Positions 36,102 to 48,545 of a stretch of DNA of 64,000 bases are shown here, in pieces. The stretch covers positions 107,118 to 171,117 of the forward strand of contig JAANDG010000303.1 of assembly GCA_036852015.1 (NCBI GenBank), read 5' to 3'. Under the pieces are notes generated by a model. That model had not been told where the DNA came from. It did no database searches and worked only from the letters and a program-made list of their open reading frames with translations. The translations under genes were made by a program, and so were the position numbers. Origin of the DNA: Pelodera strongyloides (taxonomy: Eukaryota > Nematoda > Chromadorea > Rhabditida > Rhabditidae). Every line of letters begins with the position of its first letter. The stretch's first letter is position 1.

Positions 36102-37589
36102 ACTGGAAAAGTTCGCACTAGCGCCGCGCAGATATGGGGTTCGCCAATTCAGGGCGGTGGACATACTTCGCGCGAAACTGGCGCCAGTGGTGTGGGTTTG
36201 TGGCGTATCTACCGCACGACTTTTTTATTAGGTGCGGGGTTTTAGCAATGCATGCCGTGTACCAAAAACATGAGGATGCGAGCACCTAGCTTGTCCTTTC
36301 AAACATTTGTCCTATGGGAGTTATACGTAAGTTATGTTTTGGGTGTTATTACTCTTAGGTATACTACAATTAAAACCTCTGTCCTCTACATTTTTTCTAC
36401 GAGAAAACTACAGGGGGAACTAACTAAGCATTACTTTGAAAAGTGCACAGTATGATAGAATTAGAATAACACTCAAAAGTTTTTTTTTCCAAAAAATAAG
36501 GATCGTAGTTGGATCACAAAGCATTTTAGCTAATAAGCCTAATAAGCATAAGTTTGGCATTGCAAGCTGCTTTGTTCTTTTTTTTATTAATTTAATTCAT
36601 GTATACCTATACCAAATTCTGTTTTTGGCTCGTTTGTTTAACTCGCCGCGGTATATTCATGTTGATCTTGTCTTCTTTATGTTTATAAACATGATTGTGA
36701 TGTTTTCTTTTTCAAAGCTAATGAGTAACTGTGGCCTAGTTTGTTTGAACATTATGTGCGAAAAAAACACTATTAATATACGTCAACTATAGGTTGGCGA
36801 ATTGTTTTGTTTTGTTTACTTCGAAGCATACTATCCACTTTTTTCCCATTTATTCATTTCCCAGTTCTGTTTTCTATTTCTATTTTTGGATTTGTTTTGC
36901 CACTCGTTACTCTATTGGGATTCATTTTTTATAGTATAGCAATGCACTTTACAGATGCGTGTTTTTTCCCATTAGCAGTTATTTTCGGGATGAACATTCA
37001 CTTTAAATTTGAACTAGAACTTTTGGAAATTAGCGACCGCACACTATTTCTAATAGGAAGCGCACAGAGAGATGATTGGCGAACAAACGGCGCGGAATTG
37101 GCGGGCAAGTTCGCAAGCCAATCCTATGCCGCGTGCATTTTGCGCGCGTTTCTAAAATACGCAAACATCATCAAGCAAAAATCAAGAAAACAATATAATG
37201 CGCTTATTGTCAGTTATATTTTATTTAGATAAATAATAAAAATGTGTGCATACTAATTTGTTTATCCCTACTCATACAAATACAAGATCCGAATTGCATT
37301 TTTCATTTTCGAACGGCTCTCGAAAGAATGAAAGTTGCATTAAAAATTCGCCGAAACATTGAAAATGCACACGTAGAACCTTGTTTTTTCTTACTTTCTT
37401 TCTCGCCTTTGAAAGGAACTTCCTGGGGCCAAGGGTCGAGTTTCATTTTCAGTGACAAACAAACTAAAGTTAAGCTACATCATTATATAAAGGAGAGGGG
37501 TTTACTCTTTTGTTTGGGTGAACATAACGTAACCTGATCATAATTTTTTGAATATCTCACAATCGAAATCGAACACACAACATTCGCCT
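36102..37589. other. Non-coding region
   Basis: AT-rich; the 141-codon ORF at 36807-37232 is hydrophobic and T-rich with no family signal. No supported gene. Confidence 0.3.
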
Positions 37590-37658
37590 CGGGTGAAGTT
37601 CGAACCTGCCACCTCAGCCTTCAAAGTCCAGCGCCCGACCTGCTGCGCTATGCTTCCT
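37590..37658 (-). repeat. tRNA(Gln)-like sequence, probable SINE head
   Basis: Minus strand has a perfect A-box match TAGCGCAGCAGG (37639-37650) and a B-box GGTTCGAACTT (37597-37607) at exact tRNA spacing, and CTGGACTTTGAA, the anticodon arm of a tRNA-Gln(TTG). The 3' acceptor strand does not pair with GGAAGCA at the 5' end, so it is a tRNA-derived retroposon or pseudogene. Confidence 0.6.
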
Positions 37659-37839
37659 TATGACAGGCGAGCTTTCCGCTCTACACAAGACAACTTTCAG
37701 TGTCAAATTGTTAAATTGCATGGCAGAATACAAATAGTCGTTTCCAGGATTCATAATTATACGATTTCCCAATCATATATCATATGTGAATATAACGTAT
37801 GAAGCAGTGAGGGAAGGAGGCAGACACATACTTTAAAAA

Positions 37840-37963
37840 AAGGTACGGCCGATGCCTCCAGTAGGAGAAGGCCCGTTAGGGCTCTTCTTTCGGCTGTTCA
37901 CATATAAACATGATCCTTGGCTTTAGGATTGGCTAGATGTAAGCCTAAGCCTAAGCCTAAGCC
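37840..37963 (+). repeat. Retroposon-like 3' end joined to telomere-type repeats
   Basis: A unique-looking segment with a GCCC-GTTA-GGGC hairpin (about 37870-37881) followed by TCTTCTTTCGG leads into AAGCCTAAGCCTAAGCC... (37941-37963), nearly four perfect complements of TTAGGC. The link between the two is inference; the repeats themselves are plain. Confidence 0.5.
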
Positions 37964-38177
37964 GACGCCCACTAACAATAAGCCATAATCTTTGTATCCA
38001 CTGTATTTTTTCATCACTTTGTATTGAAACGCCATCATTTGTTTCAATTATAATTTATAAAACGTTATTCTTCTACAAATTTTTTCAATGATTGTTTGAT
38101 CGATTGCTTTACTATGTTTGAATTGATTAATTGATAAAGTTATATTATATTTCTAGTTATCGATTTACTTTTTTCAG

Positions 38178-39348
38178 ATGGCCACGATGTCGTCAACGAC
38201 AGAATTAGATCCAGATTCCCTATGCGTTGAATCCGACTCTGTTGATGTACTACTTTACTTATTAATTCATATAAATCCGTCAATGATTGTATTCGCCGCG
38301 GTCGCATGTATATGTGAGTTTTTTTTGCACTTCTGAACAACGGCACGTGTTGTATGTAAATGATTTGGACTCGCGCTGTATCAGCATAGCTTTCAAAACC
38401 GGCTGCTACACCGCTTTAAAAATGCTTGGCGCGCAGTTCTGAGTTCTGACAATGTGAAAAATCACCAGGTCGGAATCGCGAGCTCAGGGTGCGCGGCGCG
38501 CGCAACTGACAAAGGTAACCATCATATAAGTTTTGGCGCACTTTTGGCCCACTTGCCGCGCCCTCCTACATTTTCTAAAATCCTACATATACTTGTAAAT
38601 ACAGTGATTGTTTTGAGAGGATGTTTGTTTCGTTGCTTTGCGGCAGGGCTCTAACATTGACTTTTAATTTCGTAGTTGTGTGCACCAACTTGATTTTTTG
38701 GTGTGTTTACATACAAGAAAAGATCAAACAAGAAGGTTTTGATATAAAATAAGATGGTGAGGCTTGTCGCTTAAAAATCAGTTAATTCAACAGCGGATTT
38801 AAAATCGAGGACGCGCGGCAAAAAATCCTGTACAAGTTGGCACGTAACTTGTGAGCGGCGTGCAAATAATTTGTGCCGGGCCATATAGAGTGTTTCATTA
38901 AATTTCTTTCAGTGAACGCAATATTTCTGGTGTGTTTGGTCGCCGGAGTATATCGAGAAGATTTATCGTTGAAGGTCAGTTTCAAGTCTGTTTAGTGCAT
39001 TCAGTGGATATTTAGGGCACTGCAAAACATATAAACTATTTGAAACACGCAGTTTACAAACCTTGTAATGGAAATACAGAGATGATCTTTATTTATTTGG
39101 CATTCCAATAAATGGGCATGCAGTTTTCCAGCTTGCGCTTCAAACCGCCTGCCATACCGCTTTAAATTTACTTTTTCTTGCAGCGTTTCCTGTTTGTCGC
39201 CAATCGTTCGCTGGCCGATGTGTTCACTTCTCTTGTCGTCCTTGCTTACTTGCTCTATTCACAACAATCAGAGTGCGATGATGTGCATTTGGGTTGCACG
39301 TCGCCGGTTCCCGATGGGAATCCGTTACCGTTGCAGGTGAGAGGGAAA

Positions 39349-39393
<45 letters not shown>

Positions 39394-42300
39394 TTAGCGA
39401 GAGAGAGAGCGAGAGAGCGAGAGAGAGCGCGCGAGAGAGAGAGAGAGAGAGAGAGATAGAGAGGGAGAGAGTAAGAAGAGGCAGAGATACAACGAGAGAG
39501 AGAAAGAACACGAAAGACGAAGAGACGGCGAGAAAGTTAGGTAAAATAGATAAAAACTAGTTCATATGAGCTTGCTATGATGAACTATTTCTTTTTTTTT
39601 TCATTGAGCATGTTCAACAATCAGTTCTTTATACTTATTCTTACTTTTTTCCAGATCGCGCTAACAATGGACTACTGGGCGGTAGCGGGCAGTTACAGCG
39701 GTGTGGCACTGTTAACTTGTTACGCAGTTAAATCACCTCTGGCTTACCGGGTAGCTAGTCTTACCATTACGCGATTAAAATATATTATTTTCTATCAAAA
39801 TGAAGTTTCATTAATGATTAACTTAAATTAGGAAAAAAAATTCAGTATCCCGTTATATAATTTTCCATGGGTGTGGGGGCATACAGTTTTTTAGTGTTAT
39901 TTATACTTTTCAAGGGGGCTATAATGAAATATACGTATTTTTCGTTTCGTTTGGTCACGTTCGTCGTTTGATGTTCTCTAGGCTAAAGATCTATTTCAAA
40001 TTGTAAAAGCGATATAACATCCGGTTTTTGAAACATATGCTGCAGTATCCCAACGTAGGCGCTATTATTATTCTAGTTATATTGCGCATTTTTATAATCA
40101 TTTGCTTACAACATAAAGGAAAGCATAAGTTTCAAAAACCTTATCAACCAACTGTATTGTTAATGGTATAAAACAGTTCCATCGAAGTAGACGATACTTT
40201 GCCAGCTTTTCTGTTGTTGTTGAGAATATGAATTGTTATTTTTCTACCAGCGTCTCCATATTTTCCACTAGGTTATTATTTGTGGAAACCTCATAATTGG
40301 GTAACTAAACCGGTTTCCCTTTAGATCAACCTCACCGCGCGTACAGTACTCTACTGGATGGTGATTGGCTGGATGACGATGGCCCTTGGATTGGTTGCTG
40401 TTATGATGTTTACAAAGTAAGCGCTTAATTTTTTGTGAAAGTACGCATTTTTAATTTCTGTGGCACATGTTTTACTGAGCAACGCGGGGGTTAGCGAAGA
40501 AGAAGACAACGCGAAACTTTGGCCCGTGCGCGGCCGGCATATGGCCGGTACGCGGCCTACAAAAATGGGTGGACCCACACACGACGCCCATCCTTTTTGG
40601 GCCCAGTGTAGGCCGCGCACCGGCCAAGTTTCCTCAGTGGACATCACCCAATTTCGGGTGTGCCTGCCGCGTCCCCTTTGAAATAGGGGAGTGAGTGGGC
40701 CGCAATCCCGCTTGCGAATTTGGAGTGAATCTCATTATTAAATTTAGTGAAGACGCAAACTTTGACAGCAATGGTATGATGTACGTGATATTGCATCGAT
40801 TAAAATACGAGTCCCATATGCAACCAGTGGCTGGTGATGATGAGGTATTTTAAGTATTTTTTCATAGTTTTACTATCAGGGTTATTGCATTACATACAAC
40901 TGAATGGGTCTTTTATACGATTTCGAGAAAATAACCCAACTTCTCAAGCTGCGGTACTCCAGCTGTTTTATAAATTCGAGGTAGCTTAACTTTTTGAGCA
41001 TGATCTGCTGCCTCGGGGGGGGGGGGGGGGGGGGTAATTTAATGTAATTTTCACGTGGTGAATATTTTCATTCAAAAATGGGCATTCATAGTGAATCTAT
41101 CCCTTTAAAGTAGCAAGGCATGGTGAATATTGCAACAAAATGTCAACACCTATAAACATTGTTCAGCTCGGTATCTACTGGTCGGTAACCCGCTGTCTTT
41201 CAGTTTCATGCAATGCGGGGTTTTCTTTTTTTTTTGTAGTCGGTCTTGCTCAAATGCACAATGATCCCGCAAATAATTTTTCGCTTGAGTTCGAGCTATA
41301 TAATATTATTTAAGCTTAAACTCTGGCTTCTGGATTTGTGCCACAACCTCCAGGGCGGTGATTCGAGGCAGGGCGGCACGGTGGCATTATTGCTACCACT
41401 CACGGCTTACCTCCTGGCATTCTTCAGCTATTTCTTGGTAGGCTGTACCTTGTCTGCTTGTTGGTAGTTGTGCGTTCGTACATAGGTTTTTATGCCGCCC
41501 TTTTTGAAACACATCGAGAACAACTGAATTCTTACTGATTTATGCCAATATGCTCGAATTTACTCGATTTTTTTTTATTCTAATTTATATTCGTTTGCAT
41601 GTGCTGCATAAGAATGCTGGTGTACGTGTACGGTGTACTCGATGCGTTTCAAAAATCGGCCGGTATTTACTCACTGACGAAACTTGGCGTGCAAGCCGCG
41701 TGGGTACGGCGTGCAACCCTGCACGCCATAACCCAACGGCGTGCCACTTTTTCATACCCGCCTGCACGCCGTTGTCACGCGGCTTGCACGCCATTTTTCT
41801 CGTTGTCGACACACAGTAAGAGCGCAATGCCATGAGCGAATATTATATAAAATTGTACGCCTTGATGAATGATGAAGTTTACGTTGAAACAGTGAACCAG
41901 TGTGCACACTGATGAAAGAGGCTCAGGCTTCGCTTAGGCTTAGTATTAGGCTTAGGCTGAGCGTGAAATGGAGCGTGGGGCGCCACATTTTGACATTTGC
42001 GCCACAGATGCACAGATGCCTTGAATTTCACAAGTCTTGCTGAAAGATCGTGTTCAGGTGTCTTTCGTACTCTACAATCGTCGAGATGAGGCTCGGCTTG
42101 CTCGACGCCATTTTTCCAGTATATGGCGACTTGGACTGCAGTTGGCCGTTTTTACAGGAACATGTTGTAAGTTTTCAATTTGGAATAATTCTCAGATCAA
42201 CTCTCTCTCTGTCTTTCTCTCCCTCTATCTTCTCCCTTTTTTCTCTGTGTATCTCAGGAACACTCTCGAAACATCGAAGCTTACGGCATAGTGCTTAGTT

Positions 42301-43872
42301 TCGGTTGTATAGGTATAGGTTTCACCGACCCATTTTCCCTTGTTGCCCTGTTTTTTTTTATTGTAGTTGAACGAATACGCGAGAATATTTCTTACATATA
42401 ATAGGTAGAATATTTCTTACGATCACAATTGGTCCGTTTCAGGTCTAATGGCACTTGCCTTCTATACAACGGCACCAATGCAAAGTGCGTGCAGGCAAAT
42501 ATTCTACGAGACGGAGCATGATGATGTAATTTCTAAAATATATAATTCTGAAAGAAAAATTGAGTATAAAATATGTATGTAAATGTATAAATGATTATAA
42601 ATACCGTGTAGAACACGACCCACTGTCGCGTGAATTTTCTTCACAATAACGCTGAATGATACTGTAAATTATGATGACGTAACAGACTTTGATGGAAAAA
42701 ATCGAGCTAAATTCGAGCAACTTAGCATAAATAGATAAGAAAATGCAGTTGTCAGCAATGCGTTTTAAAACCGAATGGAATTTCCGCCTAAGCAACAACA
42801 TATTTACTATATTTCAGAATTCATCCGTTTGGTGCGGTGCTGGTCCATTGTACCGCTATTCCGTACTCGCTTCCTTAGCCGCATTTGGCTGGTTGACGCG
42901 GATGTGCTTAGATCCACTAATCGATATGGTAATCTGTTTATCATATGGTTTGGAGTGCTAATCAAGTTCTTGGCCGAATCAATACGCAAATTAGCATATT
43001 GGTCTCGGGTTTGAGTGTGTAAATAAAAAAAATGAAAGTTTTTTTATGCTCTTTGTTCATTTATTTGTTTATTAAATTGTGCATCCGAGGATGAAAAAAT
43101 AAAAACGAACAACATATAACGCAAACAGATGACCGATAAGATGGGAACGAGATTTTACATTCTACATTTGGACTATCGTTGAAAAAGGAAACAAAACCAA
43201 AAGGAAAAGGGAAACTCTTTGAAAACACAAGCTTCTCGAGCATTGAGCATGCATGCACAATATTTTGTTTTCATGTTGACAGAAGCTTTTATTTTAATTT
43301 TATTTTAAGATGATCGACGGAACATTACGGAAGAGTATCTTCAGTAGGGGAAAGGTGAGAGTGGTTATTTTATTTTAAAGCGAAATACCGGTCGGGTTTT
43401 GAAACGCATCGCGGACAGCTGAATTCTTACTTAATGCTAAGTTGCTCGAATTTACCTCGATTTTTTATTCTAAGTTATGTTCATTAGCTTATGCGCATAA
43501 GAATGCTAGGGCACTCGATGCGTTTCAAAAATCGAACGGCATTTCGCATGAAAACTTGAAACTTTTAAAACTATTTATTTTAGAAATTAATAAATATTGT
43601 TACGATTTAAAATTGGATCATTTCAAATTTCAAAGCACAAGGTTCGACGAATGAAAAACGCATCTGAACATAAGGAGCGCAATATAGTGTCCATGTTTGT
43701 GTAGCCAAAACTAGGGTTAAAATAATACTGCTTACACGTAGAAATTTAGTTTCAAATCTAAAACAATTTTCAGAAACGTCCATTAAGAGAGCACAGACCA
43801 AGTCAGCAAATCGAGATACAACGACTTTCTCAACGAAGCGAGCTCGCGTCAATGGAGCACGTGGATATTTAG
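38178..43872 (+). CDS. Rhodopsin-like (class A) seven-transmembrane receptor, orphan, 12 exons, complete
   Basis: Exons: 38178-38313, 38913-38974, 39184-39336, 39655-39750, 40325-40416, 40748-40844, 41354-41437, 42058-42166, 42443-42525, 42818-42928, 43310-43354, 43774-43872. All junctions keep phase; total 1167 nt, 388 codons plus stop (TAG). The start ATG follows TTTTTTCAG directly, so trans-splicing is likely. Membrane helices by reading: TM1 across exons 1-2, TM2 with NRSLADVFTSLVVLAYLL, TM3 after DYWAVAGSYSGVALLTCYAV, TM4 with YWMVIGWMTMAL, TM5 with LLLPLTAYLLAFFSYFL, a basic ICL3 (RRDEARLARR), TM6, and TM7 with RMCLDPLIDM then helix 8 (DGTLRKSIF). TM2 LAD, TM4 W and TM5 P fit class A. 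TM3 ends CYAVK instead of DRY, and NPxxY is DPLID. ECL1 is unusually long and acidic/Cys-bearing. Ligand unknown; closest subfamily cannot be named. Confidence 0.83.
39349..39480 (+). repeat. (GA)n tract in the GPCR gene
   Basis: Starts about 12 bp after the donor of exon 3 (39336). One of about ten CT/GA tracts between 28 and 50 kb. The ORFs over it are composition artefacts. Confidence 0.9.
40003..40140. mobile_element. MITE family 1b (CGATATAACATCCGG terminus)
   Basis: Left AAAGCGATATAACATCCGG followed by TTTTTGAAACATATGC; right end reaches AAGTTTCAAAAACC and looks truncated. Lies in the intron between GPCR exons 4 and 5. Relatives at 49247-49402 and about 30109. Confidence 0.55.
41014..41033 (+). 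repeat. Poly-G run of about 20
   Basis: Uninterrupted G homopolymer after TGCCTC in the intron between GPCR exons 6 and 7. Length is likely uncertain in the assembly. Confidence 0.8.
41491..41669. mobile_element. MITE family 1 copy in a GPCR intron
   Basis: Left GCCCTTTTTGAAACACATCG, right CGATGCGTTTC and ATCGGCCGGTATTTA, interior as in other copies. Confidence 0.7.
41686..41792. repeat. GC-rich hairpin repeat adjacent to the MITE
   Basis: Left arm GGCGTGCAAGCCGCGTG, right arm CACGCGGCTTGCACGCC, a perfect 17-bp inverted repeat. A second inner pairing is GGCGTGCAACC against ACGCC/GCACGCC blocks. Confidence 0.7.
41920..41962 (+). repeat. Degenerate TTAGGC repeats
   Basis: Reads GGCTCAGGCTTCGCTTAGGC, then TTAGTATTAGGCTTAGGC. 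Three clear TTAGGC units plus variants, in the intron before GPCR exon 8. Confidence 0.55.
43375..43550. mobile_element. MITE family 1 copy in the last GPCR intron
   Basis: Left TTAAAGCGAAATACCGGTCG, right CGATGCGTTTC and AACGGCATTTCGC, just 20 bp after the donor of exon 11. Confidence 0.75.
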
Positions 43873-45145
43873 TCCAAACATTTGCTATTTGCGCGGCGCA
43901 CATTTCGCGCACTACAGTGCTGAAACTGCTGAAAACTCTGTTGAGATGCGCTTGTTTTCGTGCACAGTCCCTTTTTGTGCGAGGCGATCAGGCGAAGTTT
44001 CTCGTTTGTTGTAACCGCATTCATCTTGCGCACAATATGCTGGCGAAATGTGTGCCAATGATAATTTGTTCTGGTTTACGAATTAAAAACTTATGGAGCC
44101 GGTGCGTTTTAGGTGCATTTTTGACTACGGATCTCTACTTATCTTATTTATATTATTATGTATATATGTGTAAGTTTATAAGAATGATCATATCTGCTCA
44201 TTTGCACTTGCATTTTTATTTATTTACCGTACAGGACCTAAGTACAAACCTATTCCTGAGCCTAAGACCTAAGACCACTGCGGTTTACGTTTGGTCTAAT
44301 TTCTAGAATTCAACTAGGTCACACGTGTGCCATAGAAATTCTTTTTGTTGTTTTTTTATAAATTGTGCATATGGTTATATGAGGATCAGTTAATTCACAC
44401 ATACAATCATCACACATGGAAATACACACACACGCACGCACACACATAGACACACATACATACACACACACAAGACACACACATACACCTTATCTCCATG
44501 TGATAACTCCAGAACGATACTTCTCCCCGCTCCATGATATATCCTACAAGTATTTCAAGCCAGCAAAATTCATTCTTTGTGATAAAAACTCAAAATTCAT
44601 TCTTTGTGATTCTTTGTAACTAACTTTACAATACAAATTTCAAACAAACAAAAACGACAAAAAGACAAAAAAAAACTCGTTCCAGCTTTGCCACTGTCCA
44701 CTACAGTAATTGATGTGCTGTCAACCTAGAACTTATTTGTCAAGTTTATCCATTTTCTATTTTGTGACACATCAAAGTACAGTAGAAATTCCAAGGTGAT
44801 GACAATGCAAGAGTGCCAAGCCAAGTGTGTATTTGTTGGGGGCCACAATAAAAATGCCATAATGTAGGAAGAAAATTCAAAGGGATAATGTATGTGATAT
44901 GCTACTGTTCTTTGGAGAAACTTGCAATAAAATTAAGGAGTCGTAATAGTCTTAGTGGAGAAGTGTAAGCTAGCAAAGGAATGTCCTTTGCTGCAAATGA
45001 CGATGAGGTTCAGATGACAAATTTTCAAGCACGGCAGACGGCAGGGATGAAAGTATGTAAAACAGTGCATATGCACAGTCCTTTTCAGGCTCGGTACAAG
45101 GAATAGCCAATTTTTTGCATGTTATTTTGTATAGCGTTTTTGGCT
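43873..45145. other. Non-coding region downstream of the GPCR gene
   Basis: Contains a (CA)n tract at about 44425-44490. No AATAAA is close to the GPCR stop. No gene recognised. Confidence 0.4.
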
Positions 45146-45215
45146 GGATTCGAACTCGGATCGGCAGACTGTGAAGTGCGAACGTTTACAATGGACCACC
45201 CTCGGGCAAGCCGAT
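45141..45215 (-). repeat. tRNA-like sequence of type II (Leu/Ser-like) architecture
   Basis: Minus strand has B-box AGTTCGAATCC (45146-45156) and an A-box-like TTGCCCGAGGGTGG about 53 nt upstream, a spacing that would need a long variable arm. 5' GGCT could pair with 3' AGCC. Degenerate; a SINE or pseudogene rather than a gene. It overlaps a 104-codon plus-strand ORF that I do not accept. Confidence 0.4.
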
Positions 45216-47681
45216 ATTGTTCAGGCTATGAAGAAGGTATCGTGTCGCCCATTCTTCCCACGCTAGAAAGCATGTCTGTCTATGTTGAAGCATTAAAAAG
45301 TGAGCCGGAAGGAACAATAAATGTGAACCCCGAGATGTGTCACGCGTGCGCCACGCACACTTTTTCGTATTTGCGCGGCGCCATCGCGGCGTTTCTTCCT
45401 TGCAAGGACGAACTTTCCAATAGGTTTTCATGATAAATATCTTTGGAAAAAAAACAATATGTGATAACTATCGTTGAGCGTTTTCTCGGCATTTTAGAAC
45501 AACACAATCAACTAGGTCTCGGACACGCTTACTGGGTCATTCGGGATATCTTTCACTATAGAAAGAATAGTTTTTTTTCACTTTCTCATTCTTATCCGTT
45601 GCGTTGATTTATCATTTTTACCTGATCTTTCGAATATGTCTAATTGGTTTATTTGTGAAACAGTGTCCTTGGTTTACGTACGTATCTATACTATACGATG
45701 CCTACGTGAACACGTAAAGAGTACACAAACTTCAGCTTATCTTTTGCCTTGGTTTGCGTGCATATCTATACGATAGCTTACCTTGTGCATTAGCATGCGT
45801 AAGTGTCATTGGTTTGCGTACGTATCTATACGATGCCTACGTGAATAGGTGAAGAGGAGACAAAATTCAGCTTATCTTTTACAAAGTAAACTTATTAGTA
45901 AGTTTCTCCTTATAACCACCAAGTCTAGCCTGGTCTAACCTTCACTCTATCAACCACGACAACATAACCAATACAACTGATCAGCTACTAGTGTTTCACT
46001 TTTTCTAACAACAATCCCATCGTCGCATATTTAAAGGAAGAGGCCCATGAGAAAAAAGTTTTCCTCACTTTGTTTGTACAGTATGTCCGGAATTTCAGAA
46101 ATATTACTGTGAAAACCGCATTGCTTGAAGCCTAGAGATAGACGTTTGCCCTTTTTATCCTTTTTCTACACTAAAATGGTTCAAGGTTAATCGCGCTGCG
46201 AGAACGCGCATTTTTTCCGCAATTTGCCAAACCAGTACGTGCACTTGAGCGCGAGGAAAATAAAAATAAAAATAAAGAATTAGAAAAGTGTCTAATTTGG
46301 TAGAGCACGCCTGGTTGTGCGTCATTGATCGTGGGTGTTTTCGAATTTTCCTCGTTGTATGCACATTACATTGGCTTCAATCATATCATAGTGGTTTGTA
46401 AATGGTCAATCTAGTATATTTTTGTTTGATGATTTGTAAGTATGCGCTCACTACGTGCCGTTAAAACACGCGGAGTTTTAAAAATCTTTAGTGCATTTCA
46501 GTTTTTTTTTTCAGTGAAGACCGTTTTTGGTACTATACCATTTGCTGCCCCTACCATATAAACGGAGGAACATATTTCGCAACGGTTTCCGGTTCTTTCG
46601 TTTCTCAATCCGTTTGGTGACCACTTGGTTTGGTCACCTAGTAGCTATAATTTTCCCAGCTGGTCACCACATTGGCATGAAATGGTCCGTGACCGGTCAA
46701 CAAATAGTTCTTCGGTGAATATCCGTCGGTGACCAGCTTGGGCCTGGGCAATTCTTCTGTTTTATTATAAGAGTGTAGCTCCTATATTAAACTAATAATA
46801 ACCCCCAAAACACTTCCACCAGACAAAGCTGAAAACAATGAATGTTTACTCAAAGAGAAAAAAAAAAGAAAAAGAATACATCAAAAAAGTTTAAAGTACA
46901 ACCCTTTTTTGACAGTTTCTTCCTTATAATTTCGATTTCGAACGCAATTAATGAACAGACTTGAAACCGGTTAAACTGGCTACTTTTTATTTGTTTGGTT
47001 GAGCATTTTTTGTATGTTAAAGAGAGGGAGGGAGAGGGAGAGAGAGAGGGAGAGGGAGAGAGAGAGAAACTGAAACAGGGAGTCAAAAATTAAAGGGACA
47101 CGCCAAATCAGAAAAATAACAGAGTAAAAAAAATACTTTAAGAATGTAAGGAAAAGAAAAGTAAGTAATCATCAAACATTTGAACATTACAGCTAAATTT
47201 TTCTCCAATTTTGACAGTTTAGTGGGCGGAGCGGTCAGAGACACGTACACTACAGTACTTTTGTCGTGGTATTCATTTCGTACGTTTGTCTTTGTTCATG
47301 TTAAGCTCCGGTTAATTACCGTATTATACTATTATACACCTTTCAGACCACATGTTCAGGCTGGAATTTACCAAGGTGGTTTTCAACTTTGTCTACGTGG
47401 AGGCGTGTAACTCATACCTGATACTTTAGGACGGCCTAGGATAACTATTGCTAAATGATTACGCTAACAGCAATGTTAATATTGTTAAATCAACCACAGA
47501 ACACTGGGAAACATATATGCATAATTTTTTACCTAATAGTATATCTTCTTTCATGTTAGGCTCTTGTATTAGATAACCATGCGAATGAAGAGCACTCGCC
47601 GGGATGTTTCACACTAAACTTTTTTTTTAGTTCTGACAAGAGAGGTATAGATACTCCGTAACTTATCATTGGCCGCAGGCT
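45216..47681. other. Non-coding region with imperfect direct repeats
   Basis: Between about 45669 and 45885 the phrase TTGGTTT(A/G)CGTACGTATCTATA with CGATGCCTACGTGAA occurs two full times with a partial third. A family 4-like MITE remnant with GGTGACCA / TGGTCACC blocks lies at about 46615-46735, and a (GA)n tract at 47023-47068. No gene found. Confidence 0.4.
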
Positions 47682-47862
47682 TTAAAGCGAAATATAGGCC
47701 GGTTTTTGAAACACATCGTGGACAATTGAATTCATACCATTCATACGTATTTATTGTTCGATTAGCTCGATTTTTGCTCTAATATATGCTCATTTGCATA
47801 AGCTGCATAAAAATGCTGGTGTACTCGATGCGTTTCAAAAACCGGCCGCTATTTCGCTTTAA
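47682..47862. mobile_element. MITE family 1 copy, left of a head-to-tail pair
   Basis: TTAAAGCGAAATATAGGCCGG to GGCCGCTATTTCGCTTTAA. Its right TTAA (47859-47862) is shared with the next copy. Confidence 0.85.
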
Positions 47863-48042
47863 AGAGAAATACCAGCCGGTTTTTGAAACGCATCTCAAAG
47901 ATCAGCATTCTTATGCAGTTATGCTAAAAGGGGTCTATTGGGGTCTATTTTTTTTATTCAAATTTAAGCTCATTTGCATATGAAGAATAGGAAGCAGGGA
48001 GTACTCGATGCGTTTCAAAAACCGGCCGGTATTTCGCTTTAA
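47859..48042. mobile_element. MITE family 1 copy, right of the pair
   Basis: Starts at the shared TTAA, continues AGAGAAATACCAGCCGG, and ends GGCCGGTATTTCGCTTTAA. Two copies using one TTAA imply the second inserted into the TTAA flank of the first. Confidence 0.85.
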
Positions 48043-48443
48043 ACGTTTTACTGATTTATGATCTTACTCTTAATGCGTACGTACTCTGATTTTCATGGGT
48101 TTCTTACTATTAGTTAGTCGAGAAACCGGTTTACAAAAAGGCAAAGCATATGTGTTTGCGTTTGTTTCTTTGAGCTTTGACATAGTTGGCGAACTGTTTT
48201 CAAGTCAAAGTAGTGATTAATGATCTGATATGGTTCATTTAAAACCGTAGATCTTATGTAATCACGTGAATGTTAAGTTTATAGACATGGTGCTTCCTGA
48301 AAATGTTTATTAACTGTTATGTTCATTGTCAACTGTCTGTGCTTGTAATTAATTATACAACTTTGTTGCAACGTAGGTTACTACATTACTTTCGGCGTGC
48401 TCGCCGTGCCTTGGTTTTGTTTCCTACATAGGATTGGGTTAGC

Positions 48444-48545
48444 CCATTTGATGACGGTTCACTGGTTTTTTCGTGGGCAAGGGCAAGACCAGTTGGTGGC
48501 CTCTTCGTGACCAAGTCCCATCGAAAACCGTCATCAACTGGTTAC
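48444..48545. mobile_element. MITE family 4 (GATGACGGTT termini)
   Basis: Begins TTTGATGACGGTTCACTGG and ends AAAACCGTCATCAACTGG. Same blocks, including GTGACCTCTTCGTGACCA-type interior, at 53664-53756 in the tyrosinase gene. Confidence 0.6.

Noticed and set aside
36807..37232. 141-codon hydrophobic ORF
   Set aside because: T-rich sequence gives Phe/Leu/Ile runs by chance; no motif, no start context, not linked to the GPCR exons.
37590..37658. Functional tRNA-Gln gene
   Set aside because: Box spacing and anticodon arm fit, but the acceptor and T-stem pairings fail.
45119..45433. 104-codon plus-strand ORF
   Set aside because: Overlaps a tRNA-like element and shows no family or codon signal.
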